The notes under the pieces are model-generated. The model worked only from the letters and a program-made list of their open reading frames with translations. It was not told the DNA's origin and made no database searches. Below, in pieces: positions 47,421 through 57,701 of a DNA stretch of 64,000 nucleotides (positions within the stretch are counted from its first letter, which is position 1; every line of letters begins with the position of its first letter). The stretch covers positions 1,488,001 through 1,552,000 of the forward strand of contig NZ_JQLO01000001.1 of assembly GCF_000744255.1 (NCBI RefSeq). The letters run 5' to 3'. This DNA comes from Carnobacterium divergens DSM 20623 (GTDB lineage Bacteria > Bacillota > Bacilli > Lactobacillales > Carnobacteriaceae). The translations under genes and the position numbers were made by a program.

Positions 47421-48878
47421 TTATTTATCTTGATGAATATCCTGATGGATTGTTTGTGGCGCTTTTGAAACAAATTTTTCAATTAATTCTTTAACGTCCA
47501 ATCCTGTTGTTTCTTTTAAGGTTTCTTGAGTTGTCGCTAAAAGATTGGTAGCATAATTTGACACACGATTGGCTCCTGCACCACTGCCTTCACCTTGTCC
47601 GTTGTCAATTACAGTAATTTTTTCGATATTTGCCATTGGTTGTGCAGCTTCTTTCACCATGCTTGGTAGCATTTCAACAACCATTGAAAGAATTGCTGCT
47701 TCGCCATATTCCTTGAAGGCTTCAGCAATTTTTTGTTTTGCTTCGGCTTCGGCTTGACCTTTAGCTAAAATAGCTTCGGCTAAGGCTTGTCCTTCTAAGC
47801 GGACTTGGTTTGCATTGGCTGTTGCCATTGCTTCTACACGGAATTGATCCGCTTCGGCTTCAGCTACTTCTTTAGCTTTATTTGCAAGTGCATCTTGCTC
47901 TTGTGCGTAACGATCTGCATCCGCCTTTTTCTTCACTTCTGAGTCATATTGTTTTTCACGACGAGTGATTTCTTTTTCTTCTAATTCAATTTGTTTTTGA
48001 CGCTCAATGATTTTTACTTGCATTTCTTGTTCCGTTACTTCTTGTTGTGCTTTTGCACTTTCTAACCCATAGGCTTGATCGGCTTTCGCTTTGGCAATAT
48101 CTTGCTCTTGTTTGTACGCTGCCAATTTCAATTCTTTTTCTTTTAATGCTTCGGCGACTTCTGTTTCACGTTCTAATTCTGATTTCTTAGAATTTTTTTC
48201 AGCTTCCGCACGTTTGATACGTGTTTCTTTGTCTGCTTCGGCAATGGCAATATCCGCATCTCGTTTTACTTGCGCAATTCTTGGTTTTCCAAGTGAATCT
48301 AAATAGCCATTTTTATCCCGTACTTCTTTGATGGTAAATGAAACGATAACTAAGCCCATTTTTGCCAAATCAACGCTGGCAACTTCTTGAACACTTTGGC
48401 TAAACTTATCACGGTTTTGATAGATTTCTTCGACTGTCATTGAACCTAAGATTGAACGTAGATGACCTTCTAAGACTTCTCTTGCTTCATTTTCTAGCTC
48501 TTCACGAGATTTACTTAAAAATTGCTCTGCTGCTGTTGCGATTTCTTCAACAGAGGAACCAATTTTAATGATCGATGTTCCATCTGCCATAACTGGAACG
48601 CCTTGTTCTGTATAGACTTCTGGTGTTGAAACATCTAATTTACTTGATAATAAGCTTAAACGATTTGATCGTTGAAAAACGGGCATCACAAACGTACCGC
48701 CACCACGAACAATTTTAATTTTATTGCCAGCATCGTCTTTAAAGACATTTTTTGAACCTAAATAACTTCCACTGACAATTAATGCTTCATCTGGATTTGC
48801 TGTTTGGTATTTTGAAATAAAAACTAGCAAACACATTAACACAACAAAACCACATATTCCAATTACTATAATTGACAT
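47421..48878 (-). CDS. floT: Flotillin-like protein (FloT/YuaG)
   Basis: 485 residues: N-terminal membrane segment (about 4-22), SPFH domain (about 35-190), then a long Glu/Ala-rich coiled coil (about 210-400) and a C-terminal oligomerisation part. Organises membrane microdomains with NfeD-like partners. It lies 38 bases downstream of a NfeD-family gene on the same strand, as in B. subtilis yuaF-floT. Confidence 0.94.
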   Translation of the reverse strand: MSIIVIGICGFVVLMCLLVFISKYQTANPDEALIVSGSYLGSKNVFKDDAGNKIKIVRGGGTFVMPVFQRSNRLSLLSSKLDVSTPEVYTEQGVPVMADGTSIIKIGSSVEEIATAAEQFLSKSREELENEAREVLEGHLRSILGSMTVEEIYQNRDKFSQSVQEVASVDLAKMGLVIVSFTIKEVRDKNGYLDSLGKPRIAQVKRDADIAIAEADKETRIKRAEAEKNSKKSELERETEVAEALKEKELKLAAYKQEQDIAKAKADQAYGLESAKAQQEVTEQEMQVKIIERQKQIELEEKEITRREKQYDSEVKKKADADRYAQEQDALANKAKEVAEAEADQFRVEAMATANANQVRLEGQALAEAILAKGQAEAEAKQKIAEAFKEYGEAAILSMVVEMLPSMVKEAAQPMANIEKITVIDNGQGEGSGAGANRVSNYATNLLATTQETLKETTGLDVKELIEKFVSKAPQTIHQDIHQDK

Positions 48879-48916
48879 TTTTCCCCATCCTTTTCATCTT
48901 TCAATTTTATTCACGC

Positions 48917-49441
48917 TTAAAAATTTTCTTCGTACGGCATCACGTAGGCAACTCGATTGTTAATCTCAATCACCAATATTTTTTCTCCTGCCTTAATTTC
49001 CGCAAGAGGTTGATACAAGCTTGCCGGCTTTGTGATCGAACCAGTGACGCTTTTAATGCTGATTTCGCCCATCCCTTTTAGTGGAATCGGTGTAATCACC
49101 GTTCCCACTCGACCTTCTAAGTCCTTTTCAGATGAAGAAAGAGTTGCATCAGATTTTCTTAATGGAACAATTAAATAGAAATTCAGTAAAAAAATAATAA
49201 TAGAAGCAAGGATCCCACTGGTAAGTATGATGAGTCCACTATGAAATTCAGTATGTGCTTCTCCTAAATAACCAAACAAAGCGATAAATGCAAACCAAGG
49301 AACAATTAAAACCGGATCAATAGGGCCATCAAAATTGATAATGTCTCCAATAAAAAAACTAACCACGGCTAATAATGCGGTTACAATTAATACGTAAAAA
49401 TAAATAGTTTCCAAACTATATCCCCACAACATTTTTTTCAC
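48917..49441 (-). CDS. NfeD-family membrane protein (YuaF-like)
   Basis: 174 residues: about three membrane segments (about 12-35, 46-66 and 70-95) followed by an OB-like soluble domain (SSEKDLEGRVGTVITPIPLKGMGEI, AEIKAGEKILVIEINNRVAYV). The OB domain and its position before the flotillin gene match YuaF. First gene of the pair. No sigma-W type promoter found. Confidence 0.88.
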   Translation of the reverse strand: MKKMLWGYSLETIYFYVLIVTALLAVVSFFIGDIINFDGPIDPVLIVPWFAFIALFGYLGEAHTEFHSGLIILTSGILASIIIFLLNFYLIVPLRKSDATLSSSEKDLEGRVGTVITPIPLKGMGEISIKSVTGSITKPASLYQPLAEIKAGEKILVIEINNRVAYVMPYEENF

Positions 49442-49530
49442 ATCCCCTCTATATTAAATATTGTATCAATCTTTTTATGAGAAAGATATCATTTTCGTTA
49501 AAATAACAATATAAGGAATAACATTAACGT

Positions 49531-49574
49531 GAAAAAAAGGGTTATTAAAACAAAGTTGTTCTAATAACCCTTTT
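49531..49574 (-). terminator. Terminator after the FtsX-type permease gene
   Basis: AAAAGGGTTATTA pairs with TAATAACCCTTTT around a 14-base loop, followed by Ts on the minus strand. Confidence 0.8.
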
Positions 49575-49580
49575 AAATTT

Positions 49581-52500
49581 TTAATCGACTGATTTTAAGG
49601 CTTCAATCATATCAATCTGTTTTAATTTCAAATGCATTGCCCACATCACAATTCCAGAGAATAGGAATGTTAAAGCTGCCGAATAGACGTAGCTTAACAC
49701 TTTTATGGTTGGGCTAAACATCATCATATCAACTTCTGCGGTTTGTAGCACAAATCCATGAAGGAAGATACCTAAAAAGGATCCTGTCACAATTCCCATC
49801 ATGGTTAAGATAATGTTTTCGCGATAGATATACATCGTAACTTCCCCATCGTAAAACCCGAGAACTTTGATTGTTGAAAGTTCTCTAATTCGTTCTGAGA
49901 CATTGATATTGGTTAAATTATATAACACAATAAAAGCAAGTGCTGCCGCAGAGATAATCAATACCAGAGTCACAATATTTAAGCTGGACATGGTGTCTTT
50001 AAAGGAGCTGCCCACACGGTCAACAAAGGTTACTCGTGCGACACTTCCATTCTCCGTTAATCGAGTGCCAAATTGATCTTCCCATTTTTGATTTGCTTTA
50101 TAATTTAATAGTTGAGTATTATAGGGAGGTTCTTTTTTAAAGAGTTTCTGATAATAAGTGGGACTAATATAAATCATATGGCCTGCATAATTTTCAGTAA
50201 TTCCTGTAACCTTCAAGGAATATGTTTTATTGTTTGTATCCTTGATAGAAAGTTTGTCGCCTACTTTTAAATCAAATAATTTTGCAAGTTTTTCAGTAAT
50301 CACGCCACCCTGCTTAGAAATTTCTTCTTTGGCTTTTGTTTTACGATTATTCAAAAGGACGAACTGATCGAAATTTGTTGTTTTTTCTGGAGTAAACAGC
50401 GTCACTTCTTGTGTATTGACTCCTTGTTTTTCCATTTTAAAATTTTCTTGATTAACTGCTAATTGATGTTTAATTTCTTTAGTGTCTGTAATTAACTGAT
50501 TGTATTTTTCTTTATCTGCTTGTTTAGCATCTGGATTAAAAGCAACAATTGCTTGGTATTTCATAATTTTACCGTACTGTAATCCTGCAATATCCGCAAT
50601 TGAATCCTTTAAACCAAATCCAGTTAAAATTAAAGCCGTACAACCTGCCACACCTAAAACCGTCATCAGCATTCGTTGTTTGTATCGAAATAAATTTCGA
50701 GCGGTTACTTTTTCAATAAAATTAAAACGATCCCAAAGAAAGGTTATGCGCTCTAACAAAATTCTCTTGCCATTTTTAGGTGCTTTAGGACGCATTAAAG
50801 CTGCAGGGTTGCTCATTAATTCAACTCTGGTGGCGATTAAAGCAGGCAATACCGTACAAAATAGTGCAACTACTAACGACAGAATTCCGTAGCTTAGATA
50901 ATAGGTAATTCGAATAGCCGGTAAGTTATAAAGGGCCCCATACGCATTAAAAATAATTGTTGGAAAGAGTTGATAACCAATAAACAATCCAATCAAACTC
51001 GCGCTACCACTTGCTAATAAGGCATAAATCAGGAATTTTTTAGAAATATCAAAACTTGTATAGCCTAGTGCCTTTAACGTTCCAATTTGAAGTCGTTGCT
51101 CCTCAACCATTCGAGTCATCGTCGTTAAACTCACTAAGGCAGCAATCAAAAAGAAAAAGACTGGAAAGACTTGTGCAATGGCTGAAATTCGATTGGCATT
51201 ATCACTAAATTCTTCGTAGCCAGGATTTGAAGTCCGATCCATCACAAAATATTCAGGTTTTTTTAACGTAGTTAACTGCTCTTTTGCTTCTGCTAACTCT
51301 TGTTCGCCTTTGGCTATTTCAGCTTCTCCTTGTTGTTTTTTTTGATCAAATTCAGCTTTAGCTGACTCGTATTCTTTATTTCCTTCATCTAGTTGATTTC
51401 TTACCTCGGCTAATTTTTTTTCACCCGTCGCTTTTTCAGAAGCTAATTTTTGTTGACCTTCTGATAAAGCCCTTCTTCCAGCGTCAAGTTGTGTTTTTCC
51501 ATTAAGAAGAGCCGTTTCTCCATTCGCTAATTCTGTCGCTTTTTGATTTAACGCAGACTCTGCTTGGTCTAATTCTGTTTGACTAGCGCTTAATTTTACT
51601 TCTATTGTATCAAGAGAGAACGTCACCTCTTGAGCTGATACTGCACCTGCAAAGTAGGCAGCAATTAGTTCTCCCAACTGTTTATCTACTTGTGTACTAC
51701 TAGTGATTAAAGTAGTTTTGGTTGCTTCTGGAACTAAGGCAATGGGTACTTTTAAACTGTCTCGGATAGATGTGACAAGGTTCTGACCTTGATTGATGCT
51801 TTCAATCGCCGTTGCTTTTTTCGTTGCTAATTCTTGTTGGGCAGCCGCAAGCTGTTTTTTCCCTTCATTTAATTGAGTTTCATTTGCTTCAAGCTCTGCT
51901 TGACTTGAAGTAAGCTTTGCTTGATTTTCAGTTAGCGTTGCTTCGCCTTTTGCTATCTCAGACTGAAACGTTTCTAGTCCTGTTTGATAGTCTGACTCCC
52001 CGCTAACTAGCTTTGCTTTTGCTTCATCAAGTTGTTTTTGACCATCTGCTAATTGTTGTTTTGCTTCTGTGATTTTAGTGGTTCCATCAGTTATTTTTTC
52101 TGCGCCAGTTTGTTTAAGTTCTGCTAGTCTTTCTTCAGGACGTTGGTTAATTTTCTTTTCAACAGCTTTGATTTCATTGTCAATCTGATCTTCATATTCT
52201 TTAGAATAAGCCGCTAATTTTTTGGTAGTATCAAAGGTCAAATAAGCTTCTGTATAAAGATCCGATTTAAAGTCTGATTCTGGAATAACAGCAAAAGCAT
52301 CTGCTGTTCCTTTCCCAATCGTACTACTACCTCGTTGAAAAGTTTCAATATATTGAGGACTGTTTACAAACCCGACAACTTGATAGTCAACCGTCTTAAA
52401 GACACTATTTAAATTGGTTTTATCTCCTTCTGAAGTCAAACTGACCTTGTCGCCAATTTTAAACGTCTGCTGCATTTTTTCAGTATAATCTAATGCTATT

Positions 52501-52886
52501 TCACCTTTTTTTACTGGTAAACGGCCTTTCATTACTCGGTAATCATTCATTGTCGTTTTTTCTGGTAAGGACATCACCTTCGTCACGATTCCTGTGTTTC
52601 CTAAAAAGACATCTTGGCTGTAGCCTCCTGCTACCTCTGCACCTTTTATACTTTTGAGTAAGGTTAAATCCTCATTATTCAACCCATAGGTAGAAACAAC
52701 TTTGACATCCATTAGATTTTTTTCTTTAAAATAATGGTCCGCAGTATCGATCATATTCGGTCCTGTAGCCTTGATACCTGAAAAGAAACCAACGCCAAGC
52801 GTTATGATGGCAAAAATAGATAAAAAACGCGCCTTTGTATGCCATATTTCACGAAAAATATCTTTTAGAAGTGCTGTTTTTTTCAT
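49581..52886 (-). CDS. Large FtsX-like ABC transporter permease with coiled-coil ectodomain
   Basis: 1101 residues. N-terminal membrane segment (about 20-42), a large extracytoplasmic part with a Gln/Ala/Lys/Glu-rich coiled coil (about 230-540), then two FtsX modules: RLQIGTLKALGYTSFDISKKF and RELSTIKVLGFYDGEVTMYIY are the typical FtsX loops. Eight membrane segments in total with MacB-like topology. It follows the ATPase gene by 15 bases. Such exporters are often peptide or lipid translocators; substrate not determined. Confidence 0.85.
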   Translation of the reverse strand: MKKTALLKDIFREIWHTKARFLSIFAIITLGVGFFSGIKATGPNMIDTADHYFKEKNLMDVKVVSTYGLNNEDLTLLKSIKGAEVAGGYSQDVFLGNTGIVTKVMSLPEKTTMNDYRVMKGRLPVKKGEIALDYTEKMQQTFKIGDKVSLTSEGDKTNLNSVFKTVDYQVVGFVNSPQYIETFQRGSSTIGKGTADAFAVIPESDFKSDLYTEAYLTFDTTKKLAAYSKEYEDQIDNEIKAVEKKINQRPEERLAELKQTGAEKITDGTTKITEAKQQLADGQKQLDEAKAKLVSGESDYQTGLETFQSEIAKGEATLTENQAKLTSSQAELEANETQLNEGKKQLAAAQQELATKKATAIESINQGQNLVTSIRDSLKVPIALVPEATKTTLITSSTQVDKQLGELIAAYFAGAVSAQEVTFSLDTIEVKLSASQTELDQAESALNQKATELANGETALLNGKTQLDAGRRALSEGQQKLASEKATGEKKLAEVRNQLDEGNKEYESAKAEFDQKKQQGEAEIAKGEQELAEAKEQLTTLKKPEYFVMDRTSNPGYEEFSDNANRISAIAQVFPVFFFLIAALVSLTTMTRMVEEQRLQIGTLKALGYTSFDISKKFLIYALLASGSASLIGLFIGYQLFPTIIFNAYGALYNLPAIRITYYLSYGILSLVVALFCTVLPALIATRVELMSNPAALMRPKAPKNGKRILLERITFLWDRFNFIEKVTARNLFRYKQRMLMTVLGVAGCTALILTGFGLKDSIADIAGLQYGKIMKYQAIVAFNPDAKQADKEKYNQLITDTKEIKHQLAVNQENFKMEKQGVNTQEVTLFTPEKTTNFDQFVLLNNRKTKAKEEISKQGGVITEKLAKLFDLKVGDKLSIKDTNNKTYSLKVTGITENYAGHMIYISPTYYQKLFKKEPPYNTQLLNYKANQKWEDQFGTRLTENGSVARVTFVDRVGSSFKDTMSSLNIVTLVLIISAAALAFIVLYNLTNINVSERIRELSTIKVLGFYDGEVTMYIYRENIILTMMGIVTGSFLGIFLHGFVLQTAEVDMMMFSPTIKVLSYVYSAALTFLFSGIVMWAMHLKLKQIDMIEALKSVD

Positions 52887-52901
52887 CTTCTCACTGCCCT
52901 T

Positions 52902-53603
52902 CTACCATTCAATGTCTGCAACAGACACTGGATTTTCGTTAATTTTGACACTTCGAACTTTCGCATTATTGATTTCAATCACTCGATCTGCCATTGGAGC
53001 AATTGCAGAATTATGCGTAATCACAATGACGGTTGTTCCTGTGTTGATACAGGTATCTTGTAAGAGCTTTAATACCTGTTTCCCCGTTTCATAATCCAAG
53101 GCTCCTGTTGGCTCATCACAGAGCAATAATTTAGGTTGCTTAGCTAATGCTCTAGCAATCGCAACACGTTGTTGTTCGCCTCCCGAAAGTTGAGCTGGAA
53201 AATTATTTAACCGTTCCCCTAAACCGACTTGTTGCAAAACTTCCGTTGCATCCATTGCACGAGGAGAAATTTGACTTGCCAATTCAACATTCTCTTTGGT
53301 CGTTAAATTAGGGACTAAATTATAAAATTGAAATACAAAACCTATTTCATTTCGACGATAAGTCGTTAGCTGCTTTTTAGTAAAGGTGGCAATGTCGACA
53401 TTATCAACGAATACTTGTCCTTCATCTGCGCTATCCATTCCACCAAGAATATTCAATACAGTTGATTTCCCAGCACCACTTGGTCCTAAAATAACGGCAA
53501 ACTCGCCTTTTTCAATTTCAAAATTAATGCCATCATTTGCGGTAATGACACTGTCCCCCATTTGATAACGTTTATATTCATCTTTCATTTTCACAAAAGC
53601 CAT
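52902..53603 (-). CDS. ABC transporter ATPase, MacB/LolD-type
   Basis: 233-residue ATPase. Walker [11 protein letters not shown]-loop [12 protein letters not shown], signature [15 protein letters not shown], Walker [13 protein letters not shown] and switch [15 protein letters not shown] are all intact. First gene of a two-gene exporter operon with the FtsX-like permease. It makes a useful contrast with the motif-less ATPase at 58482. Confidence 0.94.
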   Translation of the reverse strand: MAFVKMKDEYKRYQMGDSVITANDGINFEIEKGEFAVILGPSGAGKSTVLNILGGMDSADEGQVFVDNVDIATFTKKQLTTYRRNEIGFVFQFYNLVPNLTTKENVELASQISPRAMDATEVLQQVGLGERLNNFPAQLSGGEQQRVAIARALAKQPKLLLCDEPTGALDYETGKQVLKLLQDTCINTGTTVIVITHNSAIAPMADRVIEINNAKVRSVKINENPVSVADIEW

Positions 53604-53671
53604 CTTGTCACCCTCTTATTGTTAGTTTCTTCTATTGTAGTTTACCATAAAAAAAATCATTATATAAACAC

Positions 53672-53710
53672 AAAAAACCGCTAAAGAAAAGACTCTTCTT
53701 TAACGATTTT
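53672..53710 (-). terminator. Terminator after the amino-acid permease gene
   Basis: AAATCGTTAAAGAA pairs imperfectly with TTCTTTAGCGGTTT (G-U pairs) on the minus strand, followed by Ts. Confidence 0.75.
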
Positions 53711-53720
53711 ATTCATATCC

Positions 53721-55112
53721 TTATTTTTTATTCATCTTACCAAGTTCACTGTGCTTATAGCCATATAAAACATAAATACAGAAACCGACAACCAACCAAA
53801 TAATAAAGGCAATCCACGTTTTAACTTCTAATTGAATCATTAAGTAAAAACAAACAGCCATTGAAATAATTGGAAATACTGGGACAAATGGAACTTTAAA
53901 TTCATTGACTAACGGTTGACCGTAGTCTTTTCTAAGTTTAATAATTCCTGCTGCCATTATTGCAAATGCCATCAACGTCACAATATTCGTCAACTGGGCT
54001 AATTGTTCCAAAGGAATCACTCCTGCTAAAACAGCTGAGACAATTCCGATTAAAATCGTCGCATTTTTTGGCGTCTTTGTTTTACTATCAACTTTACTTA
54101 ATGTTTTTGGCAATAAACCATCACGACCAATTGCATAAATCATTCGGGTTAAACCGTACATCATTGAAATTAATACTGTTAACAACGTCAAAATAGCGCC
54201 CACTGAAATAACTCCTGCAATTAAATCATGTCCAATAAAACGAACTGCAAAAGCCACTGGATCTTTAACATCTAATTGTAAATAAGGAACCATTCCGGTT
54301 AAAACAAGTGTCACAACAATATAGAGAATCGTCGCAATTGCTAATGAACCGATAATCCCTCTTGGAATGTCCCGTTGCGGATTTTCAACTTCTTCAGCTG
54401 CCATACTTACCGCATCAAAGCCTAAAAAAGCAAAGAAAACAATGGCTGCTCCCGTGGCAATTCCTTTAAATTGGAACGGTGCAAAAGGCGTCCAATTTTC
54501 TGGCTTCACGTAAAAAATACCAACAACTAAAAATAAAACAATTAAACCAAATTTTACTGCTACCATCACATTGTTTAAACGTAAGGCCTTCTTGGCTCCT
54601 TGCATCACTAAATACATGACAACTAACGTAATCAGTACAGCAATAATATCTACATAGGTTCCTTTTTCAGAATTATACGACGCAGTCAATGCTGTTGGAA
54701 AAGGAATACCTAAACCTTCTAAAAAACCATGAACGTACCCAGACCAACCAGAAGCAACGGATGCATTTGCTAATAAATATTCACATAGTACAAGCCATCC
54801 CGTCATCCAGCCTACCAATTCACCAAAGATGGTGTACGCATAAGAATAAGCTCCACCTGCAATCGGTACTCTTGAAGCAAATTCGGCGTAACACAATGCA
54901 GAAAGTGCACATGAAAAAGCCGCAATCACAAACGAAATAATTAAAGATGGTCCTGCATATTTAGCTGCTGCTGTTCCCGTAATAACAAAAATACCTGTCC
55001 CAACCATCGCACCTAACCCTAGCAAAATCAGATCAAACGTTTTTAATTCTTTTTTTAGCTTGGACTGTTGGTGAACAGTTGGATCAATTTCTTTCTTTCT
55101 AAAATAGCTCAT
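53721..55112 (-). CDS. APC-superfamily amino-acid permease (YfnA/CAT-like)
   Basis: 463 residues, about 12 membrane segments. LGLGAMVGTGIFVITGTAAAKYAGP near the N-terminus and FFAFLGFDAVSMAAEEVENPQRDIPRG are APC hallmarks shared with cationic-type amino-acid transporters. Substrate not predictable. Monocistronic, with terminators on both sides. Confidence 0.88.
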   Translation of the reverse strand: MSYFRKKEIDPTVHQQSKLKKELKTFDLILLGLGAMVGTGIFVITGTAAAKYAGPSLIISFVIAAFSCALSALCYAEFASRVPIAGGAYSYAYTIFGELVGWMTGWLVLCEYLLANASVASGWSGYVHGFLEGLGIPFPTALTASYNSEKGTYVDIIAVLITLVVMYLVMQGAKKALRLNNVMVAVKFGLIVLFLVVGIFYVKPENWTPFAPFQFKGIATGAAIVFFAFLGFDAVSMAAEEVENPQRDIPRGIIGSLAIATILYIVVTLVLTGMVPYLQLDVKDPVAFAVRFIGHDLIAGVISVGAILTLLTVLISMMYGLTRMIYAIGRDGLLPKTLSKVDSKTKTPKNATILIGIVSAVLAGVIPLEQLAQLTNIVTLMAFAIMAAGIIKLRKDYGQPLVNEFKVPFVPVFPIISMAVCFYLMIQLEVKTWIAFIIWLVVGFCIYVLYGYKHSELGKMNKK

Positions 55113-55159
55113 TTAATTTCCTACCTTTTAAGAGAATAATTTCATTTTCATCAAATACT

Positions 55160-55198
55160 TTTGAAAAGAGCGCTCTGAATTTTTTTCAGAACGCTCTT
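55160..55198 (-). terminator. Terminator after the GRP-type sugar transporter
   Basis: AAGAGCGTTCTGAA pairs with TTCAGAGCGCTCTT (one G-U) around a five-base loop, followed by a short T-run. Confidence 0.8.
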
Positions 55199-55244
55199 AG
55201 TTTAACATAATTTTTCTATAAATTACACATTCAATTAAAAAGGT

Positions 55245-56096
55245 TTATGCTTTCAAATATCCTAGTAGCATGCCACCAGCAATCACTAATAAGCAGCCTA
55301 TAATGACATAGCGAAATTCACGTTTGGTTTTCTTTTCACCTAACAACCAAATTCCACCTAATGTTGAAATAATAATTCCTGTTTGAGAAAGTGAAAAACT
55401 AACGGCTAAACCGATTTTTTTCATAGCTATCAGCATAAAAATATTTCCAATTGCCCACAGCAAACCTGTAATCAAATTACGAGCCGTATATTTGTTCAAA
55501 ACATCTTGTTTAATAGAGAAAATAATTGCACCAATTAGCATACCTACTGATTGAGGTAAGATAACTGCTATAGCATCTACATTTGCAGCTTTAACGGTAA
55601 TCGTGTACAAGGCATACCCAATCGTTGAGATAGCAATTGCTTGCAATCCTTTTTTCAATTGGTGATTTTCTCCTTCTTCTTTATGATCTGTTACAGCTGT
55701 AAATCTGGCACCTAAAATCAAAATAATTAAGGCTATCGTTCCAATACTAAAATCTCTCGTCGTTTGCCATTCTCCAAATAAAATAGCACCAGCCAATGTA
55801 TTCGCAATCAATTGACCTCCAGTTGAAATAGGTAAGGCCCCTGAGACGCCCATATATTTCATACTTTGAAATTGTTGCTGTTGACCAAGTACCCAAAATA
55901 AGCCCGACAATACTCCTGCAATCATAACTTTCATATCTATCGCAGGTTGGTAAACAAAATAAATTCCAATTGAAAAAATAAATGCGCCAATAGTCATTCC
56001 AAGTGTTTGATTATAAGCAGTTCCACCGACTTTATTACTTACCAAACCGATACTTCCCCATGCTATTGCGGGTATCATTGCAATTAAAATATCCAT
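55245..56096 (-). CDS. GRP-family sugar uptake protein (GlcU/RbsU-like)
   Basis: 283 residues with ten membrane segments. MIPAIAWGSIGLVSNKVGG at the N-terminus and the repeated LLWAIGNIFMLIAMKKIGLAVSFSLSQ in the second half are typical of glucose/ribose porters (GlcU, RbsU). The sugar cannot be decided. A cre-like site sits upstream at 56145-56158. Confidence 0.85.
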   Translation of the reverse strand: MDILIAMIPAIAWGSIGLVSNKVGGTAYNQTLGMTIGAFIFSIGIYFVYQPAIDMKVMIAGVLSGLFWVLGQQQQFQSMKYMGVSGALPISTGGQLIANTLAGAILFGEWQTTRDFSIGTIALIILILGARFTAVTDHKEEGENHQLKKGLQAIAISTIGYALYTITVKAANVDAIAVILPQSVGMLIGAIIFSIKQDVLNKYTARNLITGLLWAIGNIFMLIAMKKIGLAVSFSLSQTGIIISTLGGIWLLGEKKTKREFRYVIIGCLLVIAGGMLLGYLKA

Positions 56097-56144
56097 ACTA
56101 AACCTCTTTCCTCTAAAAATAAACTTATCTATTCATCATAACAG

Positions 56145-56158
56145 AGAAAACGTTCACA
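56145..56158. promoter_or_regulatory. Candidate cre (CcpA) site upstream of the sugar transporter
   Basis: AGAAAACGTTCACA; its complement TGTGAACGTTTTCT matches TGWAARCGYTWWCW at 13 of 14 positions. It is 49 bases upstream of the start codon and would suit catabolite control of a sugar porter. Confidence 0.5.
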
Positions 56159-56277
56159 CAACAAGAAATTACTGTGGAAACTTAATAAAATTTTCAAATT
56201 AATGAAGGTTGCTTTTCTTTTTAGTAAAAAATATGCTACATTGATAGAAGAACTTATGAAGAAATGAGGAACGATTC

Positions 56278-57537
56278 ATGACGAACCCCCACGTAATCGT
56301 TGTTGGCGGTGGCACCAGTGGCATGATGGCTGCTATAGCCGCTGCAGAAAATAACGCAAAAGTGACTGTAATTGAAAAAAATAAAAAATTAGGACGCAAA
56401 CTACTTGTAACAGGTGGCGGACGTTGTAATGTAACTAACAATCGTGATGCCGACGAAATCATTCAGCATATCCCTGGCAATGGTCGCTTTTTATATAGCG
56501 CTTTTCACCAATTTGATAACTATGATATTATCAATTTTTTTGAATCAAATGGCGTTCGTTTAAAAGAAGAAGATCACGGCAGAATGTTTCCCGTTACAGA
56601 TAAATCAAAAACGATCCTAGAAGCATTGCAAACAAAAATGGAACAACTAGGGGTTGACATTATTACTGAAAATCCAGTAGAAACGGTTCTTTATAGTGAA
56701 GATGCTGTAACTGGTGTACTTCTTCTTGATGGCAGTACTTTAACAGCTGACAAAGTGATTTTATCCACCGGTGGTCGTGCCATGCCTCGTACAGGTTCAA
56801 CAGGGGATGGCTACAAATGGGCTAAAAAAGCAGGTCATACACTAAAGACGCTTTACCCAACCGAAGCTCCTATTTTATCTGACGAACCCTTTATTCAAGA
56901 TAAAACTCTTCAAGGATTATCTTTGCGTAATGTAGCATTAAGTGTCTTAAATAAAAAAGAAAAAATCGTTATCACCCACCAAATGGATATGATTTTTACT
57001 CATTTCGGAGTTTCTGGTCCAGCAGCCTTGCGCTGTTCAATGTTTGTCCATCAAACAATGAATCGCGATAAATCGGAAGAAGTAACCATGAAACTAGATG
57101 TCTTACCAGATTTAAGCATCGGTCAAGTTGAGCAAGAACTTCAAAAACTACTAAAAAACGATGGCGATAAAAGTTTAAAAAATGCGTTAAAAGGACTGGT
57201 CTTTGAACGTTATTTACTTTTCAGTTTCCAACGCTTAAACTTAGATGAAAATATGCCTTTAAAACAGATGACATCCGAACAGTTAAAATCATTTTGTAAC
57301 TTTTTAAAAGACTTCCGTTTTACTGCTAATGGAACACATCCTTTAGAAAAAGCTTTTGTTACGGGTGGTGGAATCAATACAAAAGAAATCAATCCCAAAA
57401 CAATGGAAAGCAAATTCAAAAGAGGCTTGTATTTTACTGGTGAAATTCTTGATGTCAATGGATATACTGGTGGTTATAATATTACAGCAGCTTTTGTTAC
57501 CGGACGCATCGCAGGGATGCATGCAGCACTTGACTAA
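56278..57537 (+). CDS. HI0933/YhiN-family FAD-dependent oxidoreductase
   Basis: 419 residues. VIVVGGGTSGMMAAIAAAENNAKVTVIEKN (about 5-34) is the dinucleotide fold; KLGRKLLVTGGGRCNVTNN is the family fingerprint, and YFTGEILDVNGYTGGYNITAAFVTG closes the C-terminal FAD contact. Related to the YhiN/BaiN proteins. AATGAGGAAC precedes the ATG. Function not settled. Confidence 0.92.
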   Translation: MTNPHVIVVGGGTSGMMAAIAAAENNAKVTVIEKNKKLGRKLLVTGGGRCNVTNNRDADEIIQHIPGNGRFLYSAFHQFDNYDIINFFESNGVRLKEEDHGRMFPVTDKSKTILEALQTKMEQLGVDIITENPVETVLYSEDAVTGVLLLDGSTLTADKVILSTGGRAMPRTGSTGDGYKWAKKAGHTLKTLYPTEAPILSDEPFIQDKTLQGLSLRNVALSVLNKKEKIVITHQMDMIFTHFGVSGPAALRCSMFVHQTMNRDKSEEVTMKLDVLPDLSIGQVEQELQKLLKNDGDKSLKNALKGLVFERYLLFSFQRLNLDENMPLKQMTSEQLKSFCNFLKDFRFTANGTHPLEKAFVTGGGINTKEINPKTMESKFKRGLYFTGEILDVNGYTGGYNITAAFVTGRIAGMHAALD

Positions 57538-57544
57538 CAATTTC

Positions 57545-57594
57545 AAAAGTGAGAGATTTAAGAAATTATTCTTGAATCTCTCACTTTTTTATAT
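57545..57594 (+). terminator. Terminator after the flavoprotein
   Basis: AAAAGTGAGAGATT pairs with AATCTCTCACTTTT (inner stem AAGAA/TTCTT) and is followed by six Ts on the plus strand. Confidence 0.9.
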
Positions 57595-57701
57595 ACTTTC
57601 AATTCTTGTTTTACCAGAAAAAACATTCTCTATTCACACTTTTTTCACAACTCTTTTATATAATAATTGTAACAATTGGAAATAGAAAGGAGCAACTTTA
57701 T

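Noticed and set aside
57606-57701. Upstream extension of the FtsX-like protein
   Set aside because: GAAAGGAG directly before the ATG at 57702, and MSLIERAFLSIQ matches the usual FtsX start.
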